From the NCBI RefSeq assembly GCF_008831545.1, contig NZ_CP044523.1, positions 2,728,001-2,792,000 of the forward strand: a stretch of DNA of 64,000 bases, in the 5' to 3' direction. The notes under the pieces are model-generated. The model saw only the letters and a program-made list of their open reading frames with translations. It did no database searches and had not been told where the DNA came from. Position numbers and translations under genes: made by a program. Each line of letters begins with the position of its first letter. The stretch's first letter is position 1. Shown in pieces: positions 47,986-56,567 of this stretch. This DNA is from Halorussus halophilus. Its GTDB lineage: Archaea > Halobacteriota > Halobacteria > Halobacteriales > Haladaptataceae.

Positions 47986-48576
47986 CTACGTTACCTCTCG
48001 CCGCGCCCGCTCGACCGTCGCCGCCTCGTTCGTCTGCAAGTCAGAGAGGAACCCAAACACCTCCTCGAAGTCGTTCATCTCCTCTTTCTTTAGGTACTGC
48101 ACGTACCGATGCTTGCGATGGAACTCCGCTTCGACTTCCTCCACAGTACGGTCGGTCCGCTTGGCGAGATGATGGAAAAAACGGAAATCGAGACTCCGAG
48201 CCTCAGCTTCGCTTTGCCCATCGAGTTGCGGATGGTCGTACGCCACCCGGAACTCCCCATCGTGGTCGCGCCACGCGACGGTATTCCAGTAGACGCTCGT
48301 CTCGTCCTTGCGAATCTCGCCACAGCGCGCGCCGGAAGCGTCCAACTCTCGGAACTCCGACTCGCTGACGAGTTCGACCACCTCCGCGACGTACCGCTCG
48401 CCTTCGACGTAACGCGGGAACACGACGAGGTCGAGTTCCTGCAAGAGATACGGCGGCAGACCCTGCTCGACCACGCGATTCACCAACTTTTCGATATCCT
48501 CCGCGTGAGTGGTACCGACGACGCCGTGACCCGTGGTGAGAGTGATATACTCTCCTCGCGAAGTATGTGGGGTCAT
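47986..48576 (-). pseudogene. PilB-like secretion ATPase, C-terminal fragment
   Basis: The homologous part begins about residue 14 (TTGHGVVGTTHAEDIEKLVNR), which is the late motor-domain segment of haloarchaeal type II/IV secretion ATPases, and continues through LQELDLVVFPRYVEGERYV to the natural C-terminus. The first dozen residues (MTPHTSRGEYITL) probably come from island DNA joined at about 48545-48560. Walker A and B are missing here. A middle fragment of such a gene, in the same direction, lies at 54945-55183. The gene has been split by the island between them, and about 60-70 codons, including Walker B, are lost. Confidence 0.75.
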
Positions 48577-48811
48577 GGCACAATTGGAATGCTGGAATTG
48601 CGGAGAGGATATCGAACCAGATTGGAATTACTGTCCCCAATGTACGCTCCCTGTTTCAGACGAGCATATCTTCAATGAATGGTTTGAGCACGAAACCAAA
48701 GCGAACAAGCTGAGGGATGCACATTTGGACGTTATCGCTGAGCAGTTGATAGCACGTTATCCTGATGCTGTAAAGCAAGTATTGGAGGAAGATGGACGCG
48801 AGGGTGAGTGA
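48575..48811 (+). CDS. Small zinc-ribbon protein
   Basis: 78 residues from ATG 48575. The N-terminus has the zinc-ribbon pair CWNCGEDIEPDWNYCPQC, then a helical acidic part (EWFEHETKANKLRDAHLDV). Proteins of this type are common in haloarchaea, with no known function. It starts within a few bases of the broken pilB fragment on the other strand, so it is the first gene of the island. Confidence 0.6.
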   Translation: MAQLECWNCGEDIEPDWNYCPQCTLPVSDEHIFNEWFEHETKANKLRDAHLDVIAEQLIARYPDAVKQVLEEDGREGE

Positions 48812-49016
48812 TTCTATTAGAGATCCGTCTCTGTTGAAACCCTTCGGGCGTGACAGTAAGTGGCGCGAGCGATACGTGGTGCGAATTGAGCAGAGGGAAC
48901 TGCTCAGAGATAGCAGTCGTGATAAAGAATGGGAGACGTTGAGTCCGAACGATTCGGGCGGTTTGAGACAGGTTTCTACACGAGTCCTCCGGCGGACTGT
49001 TGACCCTCAACTCTAA
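48792..49016 (+). CDS. Possible small protein, 74 aa
   Basis: The frame starts inside the end of the zinc-ribbon gene (20-base overlap) and reads basic, Arg-rich sequence (KWRERYVVRIEQRELLRDSS). No family is recognised. The overlap would suit co-translation, but the Arg-rich mix is also usual for chance frames. Confidence 0.3.
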   Translation: MDARVSDSIRDPSLLKPFGRDSKWRERYVVRIEQRELLRDSSRDKEWETLSPNDSGGLRQVSTRVLRRTVDPQL

Positions 49017-49273
49017 TCGAAGAAGAGCCAATCTAGAACCCATTTGATTAGTTCCGAGAGGGATTCTCTAGCCTCTGGGGTATCTGGGATGAAATCGGTC
49101 TCAACAAGGAAGTCAACGAGTGGCCCAATATCCGCATTCGATATTGAATTTGCATTCAGTATTTCACACACCGCTCTTCCTACAGTTCCGATTTCCACGG
49201 TCCCCGGATTACCAGTGATGGCTCCGAAGACTGAAAGTACGCTCAAGAGGACGTCGATTGCTTCCCCACACAT
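49013..49273 (-). CDS. Small hypothetical protein, 86 aa
   Basis: A helical, mildly hydrophobic protein (AIDVLLSVLSVFGAITGNPG at the start; SLSELIKWVLDWLFFD at the end) with a normal residue mix. AT-rich sequence upstream (49274-49330) could hold its promoter. I do not recognise a family. The 300 bases to the next gene hold the hairpin at 49525. Confidence 0.5.
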   Translation of the reverse strand: MCGEAIDVLLSVLSVFGAITGNPGTVEIGTVGRAVCEILNANSISNADIGPLVDFLVETDFIPDTPEARESLSELIKWVLDWLFFD

Positions 49274-49524
49274 ATCCCCCTATTCATACATAATTGGTGT
49301 TTGTTATGAGTGGGATATAGGAGTTAGGCACACAGAGAGGGAAGTATATTGGTTCTCTACAGGAGAATCGATAGATACACACTCTGTATTGCCTACAGTC
49401 GATTCAAATTTATAATCAGGGGAGGGTTTCAACAGGGCCAGAGATCCGGGGTGGCGAACGATAAACACCGGGTGTGCTGAGATTGAAGTAGGAGGGCGGA
49501 ACCACTACTGAGTGCGATGTTTAT

Positions 49525-49552
49525 TTGCGGCCGTCAAGGGTGACGGCCGCAA
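49525..49552. repeat. Perfect 12-bp hairpin before the recombinase genes
   Basis: TTGCGGCCGTCA (49525-49536) pairs with TGACGGCCGCAA (49541-49552) around a 4-base loop, ending 18 bases before the ATG at 49571. It overlaps the expected promoter area and may be an operator or part of an attachment site. The stem word GCGGCCGTCA recurs in the spacer of the inverted repeat at 5956-6000. Confidence 0.7.
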
Positions 49553-49570
49553 GTAGGCGGCCAGTGAGCC

Positions 49571-50044
49571 ATGTCTCGAACGCAATCTACAGACCCGAGA
49601 GACCGGATGGGCGTCTACAAACAACTGGACGACGTTCCCACCGAGCGACAACTTAAACAGTTCCATGACCAGTATGAAGGCGAAGACACCTACGAGACGT
49701 TCCTGACGGAGTATCTCTTCGAGAGGTACGATTCGGCCCGAACGAAAGAGAAGTACCGACTCGCTGGACGACGCTGGAAGGAACATATCGAAGCACAGGG
49801 ACGGCATCACGCACTCGCTCGCCCCGCCGCTGTGGACTCATGGATGGCAGACCTGATCGACCAAGTGTCGCTAAACACGGCGTACAACGTGTATTGGGTG
49901 AAGTTGGAGCGATTCTACGAGTGGCTACAGAATCATCCTGACCATCCGCACTTGTATCATCCTGTCCTGATGGCTGCTGCGAACTTTGAGCACGCTGGCG
50001 TCGTCTGGGAGACGAAAATCGGTCGCGGGAGGACGAACGAATGA
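49571..50044 (+). CDS. Core-binding-only recombinase-like protein (SAM-like domain)
   Basis: 157 residues. The middle (TEYLFERYDSARTKEKYRLAGRRWKEHI, then QVSLNTAYNVYWVKLERFYEWLQNHP) matches the N-terminal DNA-binding (core-binding) domain of tyrosine recombinases, but no catalytic domain follows. It overlaps the full recombinase gene by the four bases ATGA, so the two are coupled. It may bind DNA next to the recombinase and direct or hold back recombination, or be a split leftover. Confidence 0.7.
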   Translation: MSRTQSTDPRDRMGVYKQLDDVPTERQLKQFHDQYEGEDTYETFLTEYLFERYDSARTKEKYRLAGRRWKEHIEAQGRHHALARPAAVDSWMADLIDQVSLNTAYNVYWVKLERFYEWLQNHPDHPHLYHPVLMAAANFEHAGVVWETKIGRGRTNE

Positions 50045-51135
50045 CCGAGGACTCCTACGAAAAGCGACAGCGACTCGCTGAAGCCTTCGATAGAGAAATC
50101 GACCCGCTGGCCGAATACGAGCAAACATTCGAAGCGGCGGGCGTAGACCCCTTCGAGTTGTTCGTCAGCGATGTCCTCAACGCGAAGAGCATCGCACCGC
50201 GAACGCGCGACGATTATCATCGACTGTTCAAACAATGGCAAGCACACATGCACGAGCAGGGCCGTCATCCTGCGTGTCCCAACCCGCGACACCTTCGGTC
50301 GTTCATCGATTACGAACGCGAGGAGAAGGGCAACCATCCTGATACTGTGCAGGAGAAAGTACGGAAACTTGAAGAAGTCTATCGGTACTGGCAGGCCGCT
50401 CCAAGCTTTCCGCACTCCACAGAGTACAACCCATTTACAATCGTCAAACAGACCGTCTCACTGGAAGCACCAGAACAGAAGCCACTACCTCGGATTCCAC
50501 TTTCTGAGCTTCGGGAGTTAATCAGTCGAATCGACACGCTCCGAGATTTAGCTATCGTCCTCATTCAACTCAAACTCGGACTGCGCGCTACTGAGGTCTG
50601 TAACATTCCCCTTGGTGAACTCGACATCCAAGACCAAGAACTTCAAGACCACTACACCTCGCTCGGTGGGCACTGGATGTTAGAGGATCGTTCGAACGCG
50701 GTCTACGTTCCCCACGACAGATATGGGAACAAATCCGGTCGCCCACGAGTGCTACCAGTCGATTCTGAATTACGAGACGTACTCACGAGGTATCTGCTCG
50801 TTCGGCCTGATAGTGACGCACCGTGGGTGTTCCTCAGCGAGAAGGGCCACCAGTTGAGGAAGAAGAACGTCAACCAGATTTGGCGGAGCGTGTTCCACCC
50901 AGAGTACGCGGAGAGTGAGCATTATCGTCCGGTTCTCAGCCACTACGGACGACATCGTTTCACGACGTTCTGGCGTGTGGAACGAGACCTGTCAAGGCCA
51001 CTCGTGAAATACCTTCGCGGTGATCGGCCCGATAGCGAGTCAATTACTAAGCGTGAAGGGATTGACGAGTACATCCACACCTATTACGAAGATATCGAGA
51101 TAGTGTATCGACGAGCCATCTACCAACTTAGGTAG
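50041..51135 (+). CDS. Tyrosine recombinase / integrase
   Basis: 364 residues. The core-binding domain covers about residues 40-130 (RDDYHRLFKQWQAHMHEQGRHP). The catalytic domain has Arg I in LGLRATEVCNIPLGEL near 180, the H-x-x-R box in LSHYGRHRFTTFW near 300, and the Tyr region HTYYEDIEIVY near 350. The haloarchaeal Xer/integrase group has this length. It lies inside an island that splits a pilB-like gene and is the best candidate for its mobility. A C-terminal remnant of a related integrase lies 770 bases downstream. Confidence 0.88.
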   Translation: MTEDSYEKRQRLAEAFDREIDPLAEYEQTFEAAGVDPFELFVSDVLNAKSIAPRTRDDYHRLFKQWQAHMHEQGRHPACPNPRHLRSFIDYEREEKGNHPDTVQEKVRKLEEVYRYWQAAPSFPHSTEYNPFTIVKQTVSLEAPEQKPLPRIPLSELRELISRIDTLRDLAIVLIQLKLGLRATEVCNIPLGELDIQDQELQDHYTSLGGHWMLEDRSNAVYVPHDRYGNKSGRPRVLPVDSELRDVLTRYLLVRPDSDAPWVFLSEKGHQLRKKNVNQIWRSVFHPEYAESEHYRPVLSHYGRHRFTTFWRVERDLSRPLVKYLRGDRPDSESITKREGIDEYIHTYYEDIEIVYRRAIYQLR

Positions 51136-51260
51136 TCCGGAACCCTAAGTCTTCATCCCGCAGTAATCTGGTCCAGGAAAATACTAGAGTACTAGGCTTC
51201 CTGAGGTCCTAACTGTCCGGTGGCTTGAATACTTTACTGACGAAAGAACAGGTGTACAAC

Positions 51261-51806
51261 ATGGGACTCTCCGACCTGATCTCAGAAAACCTTCGAATCG
51301 ACCCACCGTTTGGTTCGCACCCGGTCCTCTATCGCGCAGTAGATGCAGTCATAGGCCCGGATTTCCGAAAGGGACCAAACAACGAACCAGCGGAACAACG
51401 GCGTGACGACTACTTGCTCGGCACCGCATTATTCTTGGATACGCCTAAAGATGAAAAGAAAAAGACAAGAGTATACTTTGCCGCAGATATGATAGCCCAA
51501 GCCCAGAATCGAGACGTAGATACACAGACCGCAGTGGTGAACAACTACACAAGCATTATTTCGGAAGATGATGTCGAGGACAGCCAATACGATACCAAGA
51601 TTGGAATAGTCGCACATCAATTTTACAATATTGAGAGTAAGATTGAAGATCAAATTCAATCTAATGTAATGGATAGATCTGAGATTGTTGAAGAGACATT
51701 GGAAGGGGTACGTGACGGGCAATCCTTCTTAGTGCGGTGGGGTGACGCTCGGCAGGAGTTTCGAGATGATGCCCGAAATCACGGCCAAGGGAAATATCGA
51801 TTTTAG
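51261..51806 (+). CDS. Hypothetical island protein, 181 aa
   Basis: I do not recognise a family. From ATG 51261 (an in-frame start at 51225 is possible) it is hydrophilic, with no signal peptide or membrane helix, and AT-richer than the integrase before it. Visible parts are DYLLGTALFLDTPKDEKKKTRV near residue 55 and a helical end (SEIVEETLEGVRDGQSFLV). It lies 125 bases after the integrase, so it may be island cargo. Confidence 0.55.
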   Translation: MGLSDLISENLRIDPPFGSHPVLYRAVDAVIGPDFRKGPNNEPAEQRRDDYLLGTALFLDTPKDEKKKTRVYFAADMIAQAQNRDVDTQTAVVNNYTSIISEDDVEDSQYDTKIGIVAHQFYNIESKIEDQIQSNVMDRSEIVEETLEGVRDGQSFLVRWGDARQEFRDDARNHGQGKYRF

Positions 51807-51901
51807 CGGATACTGGGGAGTGTCTAAGTGAGAGTTACACATTCACGACCTGTTGGTGCGTCAGTCGAAAATGGACCACAAGGAGGTGAACGTCGTGGTG
51901 G

Positions 51902-52060
51902 TGCGTTCAGCAGAACGCGAACGAGGAACTGGCGAAGTACATGCGTGGTGATTCGGCGCGGAAGGGGGTGATGAACGAGCCGATTCACACGTCTCTCCAT
52001 ACGTACTACGAGGATATCGAAGATCTCTACCGGGAGAATATCTCTCGATTAGGTATCTAA
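51902..52060 (+). pseudogene. Integrase C-terminal remnant
   Basis: The frame ending at TAA 52058-52060 reads NANEELAKYMRGDSARKGV and then THTYYEDIEDLYRENISRLGI-like sequence (LHTYYEDIEDLYRENI). This aligns with the end of the integrase at 50041 (VKYLRGD...HTYYEDIEIVYRRAI). No start or catalytic Arg/His box precedes it. It is the tail of an older integrase copy. Confidence 0.7.
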
Positions 52061-52063
52061 ACC

Positions 52064-53167
52064 TTATACGAAATCGCTCAATCCAGACGATTTGTTGAAC
52101 TCATCCTTCGTTTTCTTGAACGCTCTCTTTCCAACTTCGTATTGCGGCATGTATTTGAAATACCTGGGCTCTACGGCGTTTTTCGCATGTTCTGGCCCAC
52201 GCGCTCCTGAATAAACTACCTTGTAATCCCCTTCTTCCAATTCTGAAGGTTTATCGGTAAGTATCCTTGAATTTACCCCTGCCGAAAGAATCCTATCAGC
52301 TTCGGCTTCTTTGACCGCATCCTCGTTATTGGAAGTACAGAATACCTTTAGTTCATCGCTATGAAAGTCAAGGAACGTGTCCCGGTCAAATTCATCAATA
52401 GGGTCAGTATTGAACGTCTTGTTTTCTGAGACAATTTTTAGAATATTTCTCTCTAATGGGAAGATGGGATGCGTCCCTGATATAAAATTGATTGGTTCCT
52501 TCCGTCTTGAATAATCTAAGTCGCTCGCGAACTCCGACTCTAAATCTGGGTGGGGTAATGAACCTTCGACATGGCGTATCCACCTGTCACCAGTGTCGCA
52601 TTCCCATACTGCATAAGGGTTAGCGTCACACTGTCTGCTTAGAATGGAGAAGTCCATCCCAACGGTATCGTCTTCCCGGGTCAGCGTGACATAGCCGATC
52701 TCAATATCTCTTGTATTGATATTCAATTTCTGACGGAGGGCATCCTTGGTTTCCGGCTTACTGAAGAACCTATGGGCTTCGTTGACGTTTTTTACCCATT
52801 CATCCATCCGTTCGCCACCTATCTCACAGAAGACGATGAGGAGATAGACACAGTTGTGCTCATTGTTTACTGCTACTATGTCCGCTTGAGTTTCGTGTAT
52901 ACCACATAGCGGATTTACTCCATACAATTTGAACCCACTATTAGTAGCCACCCCTCCTCTCACGTGGAAGCAGGCACTAGTAGCTTTAACCAGCTTTAGA
53001 TGCTCATCTTGCCTGTCGTATTCGGCTTTGAGTGTCCGTTTGATGGCAGATGCGTCGAAGTCTGAGAGATTGTGCTTAAAGTCATCCTCAAACCGGTCTT
53101 GGTCATTCGGACTTAAGGACTCATAGAAACCTCTATCGAACGTTGTGGGGTCCTCGTAATCCGTCAT
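52064..53167 (-). CDS. Unknown protein, 367 aa (second gene of the island cluster)
   Basis: Not recognised. It has no signal peptide or membrane segment. The region SACFHVRGGVATNSGFKLYGV near residues 64-84, followed by ETQADIVAVNNEHNCVYLLIVFCEIG (read as two parts near 92-117), has the beta-Asp-beta spacing of PD-(D/E)XK nucleases, although the usual E-x-K is not there. The rest has no known motif. It overlaps the upstream gene at 53164 by ATGA and is AT-rich compared with the chromosome. Cargo or defence function is inferred from context only. Confidence 0.55.
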   Translation of the reverse strand: MTDYEDPTTFDRGFYESLSPNDQDRFEDDFKHNLSDFDASAIKRTLKAEYDRQDEHLKLVKATSACFHVRGGVATNSGFKLYGVNPLCGIHETQADIVAVNNEHNCVYLLIVFCEIGGERMDEWVKNVNEAHRFFSKPETKDALRQKLNINTRDIEIGYVTLTREDDTVGMDFSILSRQCDANPYAVWECDTGDRWIRHVEGSLPHPDLESEFASDLDYSRRKEPINFISGTHPIFPLERNILKIVSENKTFNTDPIDEFDRDTFLDFHSDELKVFCTSNNEDAVKEAEADRILSAGVNSRILTDKPSELEEGDYKVVYSGARGPEHAKNAVEPRYFKYMPQYEVGKRAFKKTKDEFNKSSGLSDFV

Positions 53168-54252
53168 ACTACTTCAATAGCCTCAAGATTTGGGTCAATG
53201 TAGTCGTCCACAAAATTATAAATGCGAATGGACTCGTCTATGAATGAGGGACCGTTTGGATAAACCCGAATTGTGTCTTCTTTCGTCTTCAAGTCTGTCC
53301 GTCCGTAATTCTCTTTGTCCATTAACTCCGCATCGAAAGCCTGCTTCTCTTTGTCAGGGTCGAAGTCTATGAGTTTAAACTGGAGGTCACTAGCAGCTAG
53401 ATTGCCCTTGAAATGCTCAATGTCTTCAACTGAAGGCCGGTCCTCTAATTCGATAGCCCACGGCTTGCTGTAGGAGAAAGTCGTATCTTGGAGTGATTGG
53501 ATCGAAACCTCGTCCTCGTACTCAGCCGAATCAATTTGGTCCTTCACAAACCGGAGCCGAGTGATGGTATTATCGATAAGGTCTGAAAGTTGTAGTACTC
53601 CCTCATTGATAGATGTGAACACACCTTCTTGCGTAACCTGGCATTTGAACGAACCTGGTTGCTCAAACTGGATGTTAGTAGGGAGAACACCGTAGCGACT
53701 TTTTACGTGACGAAATACTTCCAATCCATCATCCGCCCAGTACCGGAAAGTGCGGTCATAATTTGGCCGCTTCTTTGCAGGGATATCGGAATGTTTCGAC
53801 CGTTTTGCTGTGAATTCCGGAATTAGTAGATGGTTGTACTCCTGCACCATCCGTTGTCGGAGGCGTTCCATCTCTCGTTTGCCGACCCACATCCGACTCA
53901 TCGCAGGGTCATTTTTTAGATATTTTCCGAGAGTATCTGGAATCTCGTCTGTCTTATTTGCGGCAGTAAAGAATATTGGAAATTCCGGTTCATCCAAGGT
54001 AACGTAGTATGGAATGTTCTCCTTGGGGGCCCAAAGCAAGACCAAGGTTTCCCCTTCTTCAATAACCTCAAAGTGGCTCTCAAGTGACTGAAGGAAGCTG
54101 GAGCGGTCGTAGCTACTTACCGAGCCAACAAGGTTCAGATTCTTCTTCAGGTTTTCTAGCTTTGACTCTGTCTGTATAAAATCGACAAAGTCTTCGCGGG
54201 AACCATAGTCCCGGTCCATAGCGTCAAGGAAGTCGAATTGATTCACAGGCAT
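53164..54252 (-). CDS. Unknown protein, 362 aa (first gene of the island cluster)
   Basis: Not recognised. It is a soluble acidic protein with some aromatic blocks (LESHFEVIEEGETLVLLWAP near 52; EPEFPIFFTAANKTDEIPDTL near 84; YDRTFRYWADDGLEVFRHV near 160). There is no Walker, helicase or nuclease signature. It is coupled to the 367-residue gene by a 4-base overlap, so the two proteins probably work together. The membrane protein at 54355-54900 lies 100 bases upstream in the same direction. Confidence 0.55.
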   Translation of the reverse strand: MPVNQFDFLDAMDRDYGSREDFVDFIQTESKLENLKKNLNLVGSVSSYDRSSFLQSLESHFEVIEEGETLVLLWAPKENIPYYVTLDEPEFPIFFTAANKTDEIPDTLGKYLKNDPAMSRMWVGKREMERLRQRMVQEYNHLLIPEFTAKRSKHSDIPAKKRPNYDRTFRYWADDGLEVFRHVKSRYGVLPTNIQFEQPGSFKCQVTQEGVFTSINEGVLQLSDLIDNTITRLRFVKDQIDSAEYEDEVSIQSLQDTTFSYSKPWAIELEDRPSVEDIEHFKGNLAASDLQFKLIDFDPDKEKQAFDAELMDKENYGRTDLKTKEDTIRVYPNGPSFIDESIRIYNFVDDYIDPNLEAIEVV

Positions 54253-54354
54253 CGGAATTTTGTAGCCCCGTTGGGAGTTGTCTCGCTTCTGTACGTTCTA
54301 GCTACTTACAGAGAAGGGGTAAAAAGTCTTCCCGAAAAGTCTCACCGTCCTCTG

Positions 54355-54900
54355 TCAAGGGTCCAGCTTATCGATAAGTTCCGTTCTGGCGGTATTAAGG
54401 TCCGGCATCTCGTTATGGAGGTCTCGTTTGTCAGCTGAGAGAGCTCCCCCGTCATTTCTAATTGCTTCAATTATCGCCTTTTGGGTCTGTAATGTGGAGT
54501 AATAGTTCACAATTGCCTCAACTTCATCACTCGGTAGTTCGCCTAGATTTGCCGCATTTGATTCGTATATTGTGGTAGGAATGGACCCGGAGGCTGGAAG
54601 CTCCGAAGCATCCACCTCATAATTACTCGAGCTGCTTTCTGAGTCAACTGGGCCCTCTGTTTTCAGTGATTCAACTGCTTGCTCAACTTTCTCTTCCTGT
54701 TTCTGAAGCTCCGCGACAATCGCTTTTCTTAGCCGTCGTTTTCGGTTTCGCTTGTTTAGGTACCAGACTCCAAAACTTGCAAGAAGGGTAGCTGCAAATC
54801 CCAAAACCGCGCCTACCTGCAAATCTGCCCAAAATGAGTTTCCTGACTGTTCTGCGGCCGCCACGTTCTGCCCCAGGGTGAAGAATATTTGTTCTATCAT
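54355..54900 (-). CDS. Single-pass membrane protein, 181 aa
   Basis: One membrane helix near residues 29-48 (VGAVLGFAATLLASFGVWYL) is followed by a basic stop (NKRNRKRRLRK) and a coiled-coil-like part (AIVAELQKQEEKVEQAVESL), then a mostly helical cytoplasmic domain. No family is recognised. It precedes the two unknown genes in the same direction and is as AT-rich as they are, so I count it as a likely member of the same cluster. Confidence 0.6.
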   Translation of the reverse strand: MIEQIFFTLGQNVAAAEQSGNSFWADLQVGAVLGFAATLLASFGVWYLNKRNRKRRLRKAIVAELQKQEEKVEQAVESLKTEGPVDSESSSSNYEVDASELPASGSIPTTIYESNAANLGELPSDEVEAIVNYYSTLQTQKAIIEAIRNDGGALSADKRDLHNEMPDLNTARTELIDKLDP

Positions 54901-54944
54901 TGGTGGAAGAATTCGGGGTGATATATTAGTAGATTTTGACTGCG

Positions 54945-55183
54945 CTAGTTCATAAGCGTCGTTTTACCCACGCCCGTCGGTCCGGAGAATAGCACGACGC
55001 CGTGATGTTCGTACAGTTGCCAGAGTAGCGCGACGATTTCGGTCGAGATGCTGTTGCTCGCCAGCAAATCAACGGGCGTCATCGCTTCCGGTGCTTGCTT
55101 GCTTGCGAATCGAGATGTGCGGGCCGTCCTCGCTGATGACGCCGAGCGCGACTGCATAGCGTTGAAGAACTAGAGAATATTGA
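54945..55183 (-). pseudogene. PilB-like secretion ATPase, middle fragment with 4-bp frameshift
   Basis: One frame gives LQRYAVALGVISEDGPHISI and, after a frame change, APEAMTPVDLLASNSISTEI to VVLFSGPTGVGKTTLMN, the stretch up to Walker A of haloarchaeal PilB-like ATPases. The frame change falls in a run of GCAA units (plus-strand 55092-55107): one extra 4-base unit accounts for it. The fragment ends at TAG just after Walker A, where the island begins. The C-terminal part is at 47986-48576. The N-terminal part is not present to the right. Confidence 0.7.
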
Positions 55184-55185
55184 TT

Positions 55186-56229
55186 CTATCGGCAGCAATA
55201 CTGCCACATTATCTCCTCCACATATTCTTGGAAAGATTTTTTCCCAGAATTGTAGGCTTTCGCCTCCGACACAGAAATCCCGTATTGAGCCTGTTCACTC
55301 GCATCAACAGTCATAACCGCTCCGTGGAGCATCTGATTATATCCTTCTTTGACAGCCCTTGCATAAATCTCAGCAACAAGTGCAATTCGCTTGCGGTCTT
55401 GTTCCTTCGTGTACTGCATTTCGGTGATTACGTTCAACTCACCACCCTCCTCATAGATTTCGAGTACTACTAATCCTTTATTTTGCAACCAGTTTTCTAT
55501 TTCGTAGACACTTGGCGGCGCACTCTCCAAAGTAGACGTATCTTGAACACCCGGCCCCGATTCAGCTCCACTATTGGGATTACCTGCCGATTGGCCAGGC
55601 GCAGGTGACACTGCACCGGCTACCGCCATCCCTATGACGACAATCAGGACCAACGCTTTCGTGGAGAGTTCACGTCCCAGGATCTCGGTGAGTTCTGCGC
55701 GACTCGGTGGTAGTAGTACTCCCGTGACCCCGGCGTAGATTAACGCAGCGAGGAACGAGCCAGACACGAGCCTACCAAGTGCTACCATTCCGAAAATTGT
55801 CCCGAAAATCCAACCGCGTAAATTGCGCTCATCCTCATTCTCCGTATCCTCTTCGTTGACCGTAGTGTCATTTTCGGTCTCGTTGGCGACTTGCTCGCGA
55901 GCGTTATGGAACTCTTTGAACAGTCCATCGTCGTCGGTGGTTTCAACGGAGTTCGTCGTAGGCTTGTATACGTCGTCTTGTTCGGCAAGGGGGAGAACGT
56001 TCCCGTCTTCGTCAAGTGATGGCCAGTCCCTCGGTGCCGTGTCCTTGCTTGTACTGGGTTCAGACCTAGAATCATAATCATTAGTTCGGTTGACGAGCGC
56101 AGACGGATTGTAGTCGGTACACTCGTGGTTCGGACATCCCCAACCCAGGTTTTCGTCTTCCGAGAGCGCCACCATCGGGGTCTCACAACTCGGACACTGT
56201 GGACCGTCGCCGTCTGGTGTTTCGGTCAT
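55186..56229 (-). CDS. Zinc-ribbon membrane protein, 347 aa
   Basis: The N-terminus has a zinc ribbon (CPSCETPMVALSED, then CPNHEC, residues 12-38). A long acidic disordered part follows (40-135), then two or three membrane helices (LRGWIFGTIFGMVALGRLV; LAALIYAGVTGVLL; ALVLIVVIGMAVAGAV; about 137-210), and an outside or cytoplasmic domain of about 110 residues (VYEIENWLQNKGLVVLEIYEEGG). The final residues are WQYCCR. No family is recognised. It is probably accessory, lying between the broken pilB fragment and the TnpB element. Confidence 0.6.
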   Translation of the reverse strand: MTETPDGDGPQCPSCETPMVALSEDENLGWGCPNHECTDYNPSALVNRTNDYDSRSEPSTSKDTAPRDWPSLDEDGNVLPLAEQDDVYKPTTNSVETTDDDGLFKEFHNAREQVANETENDTTVNEEDTENEDERNLRGWIFGTIFGMVALGRLVSGSFLAALIYAGVTGVLLPPSRAELTEILGRELSTKALVLIVVIGMAVAGAVSPAPGQSAGNPNSGAESGPGVQDTSTLESAPPSVYEIENWLQNKGLVVLEIYEEGGELNVITEMQYTKEQDRKRIALVAEIYARAVKEGYNQMLHGAVMTVDASEQAQYGISVSEAKAYNSGKKSFQEYVEEIMWQYCCR

Positions 56230-56567
56230 TGATTGGTTCTCCTAAATTTGTTGTTTGCTATCTTACCACACAGCCTACTATGAAGGAGTAGATAAGCCTA
56301 CTGCAGATTTTCAGATGAACTACAACGTGGAAATAGTGCAAGTCTCGAGTATAGTGAATGAGTGCAGACGCGACTTCTGGCGAATCAGAGTCCAAACGAA
56401 CTACGCGTCCATCCAATCGAACCCAGACAAGGTACGGAGCACGTGCAGTACTACGGAGCGGCGGATTTGCTTGATCATGTCGCAAACCGTGGATCACAGC
56501 CTACCTTCGGTTAGAATCGGCTATTTGGGTAGTACGAAGTGTCGCAATCGAGTGTCATCGTGATTCG
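56230..56567. other. Gene-free stretch before the TnpB element
   Basis: No gene is supported. A plus-strand frame at about 56362-56515 reads partly protein-like sequence (PNELRVHPIEPRQGTEHV) and ends after about 50 codons; it may be a gene fragment. Confidence 0.3.
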
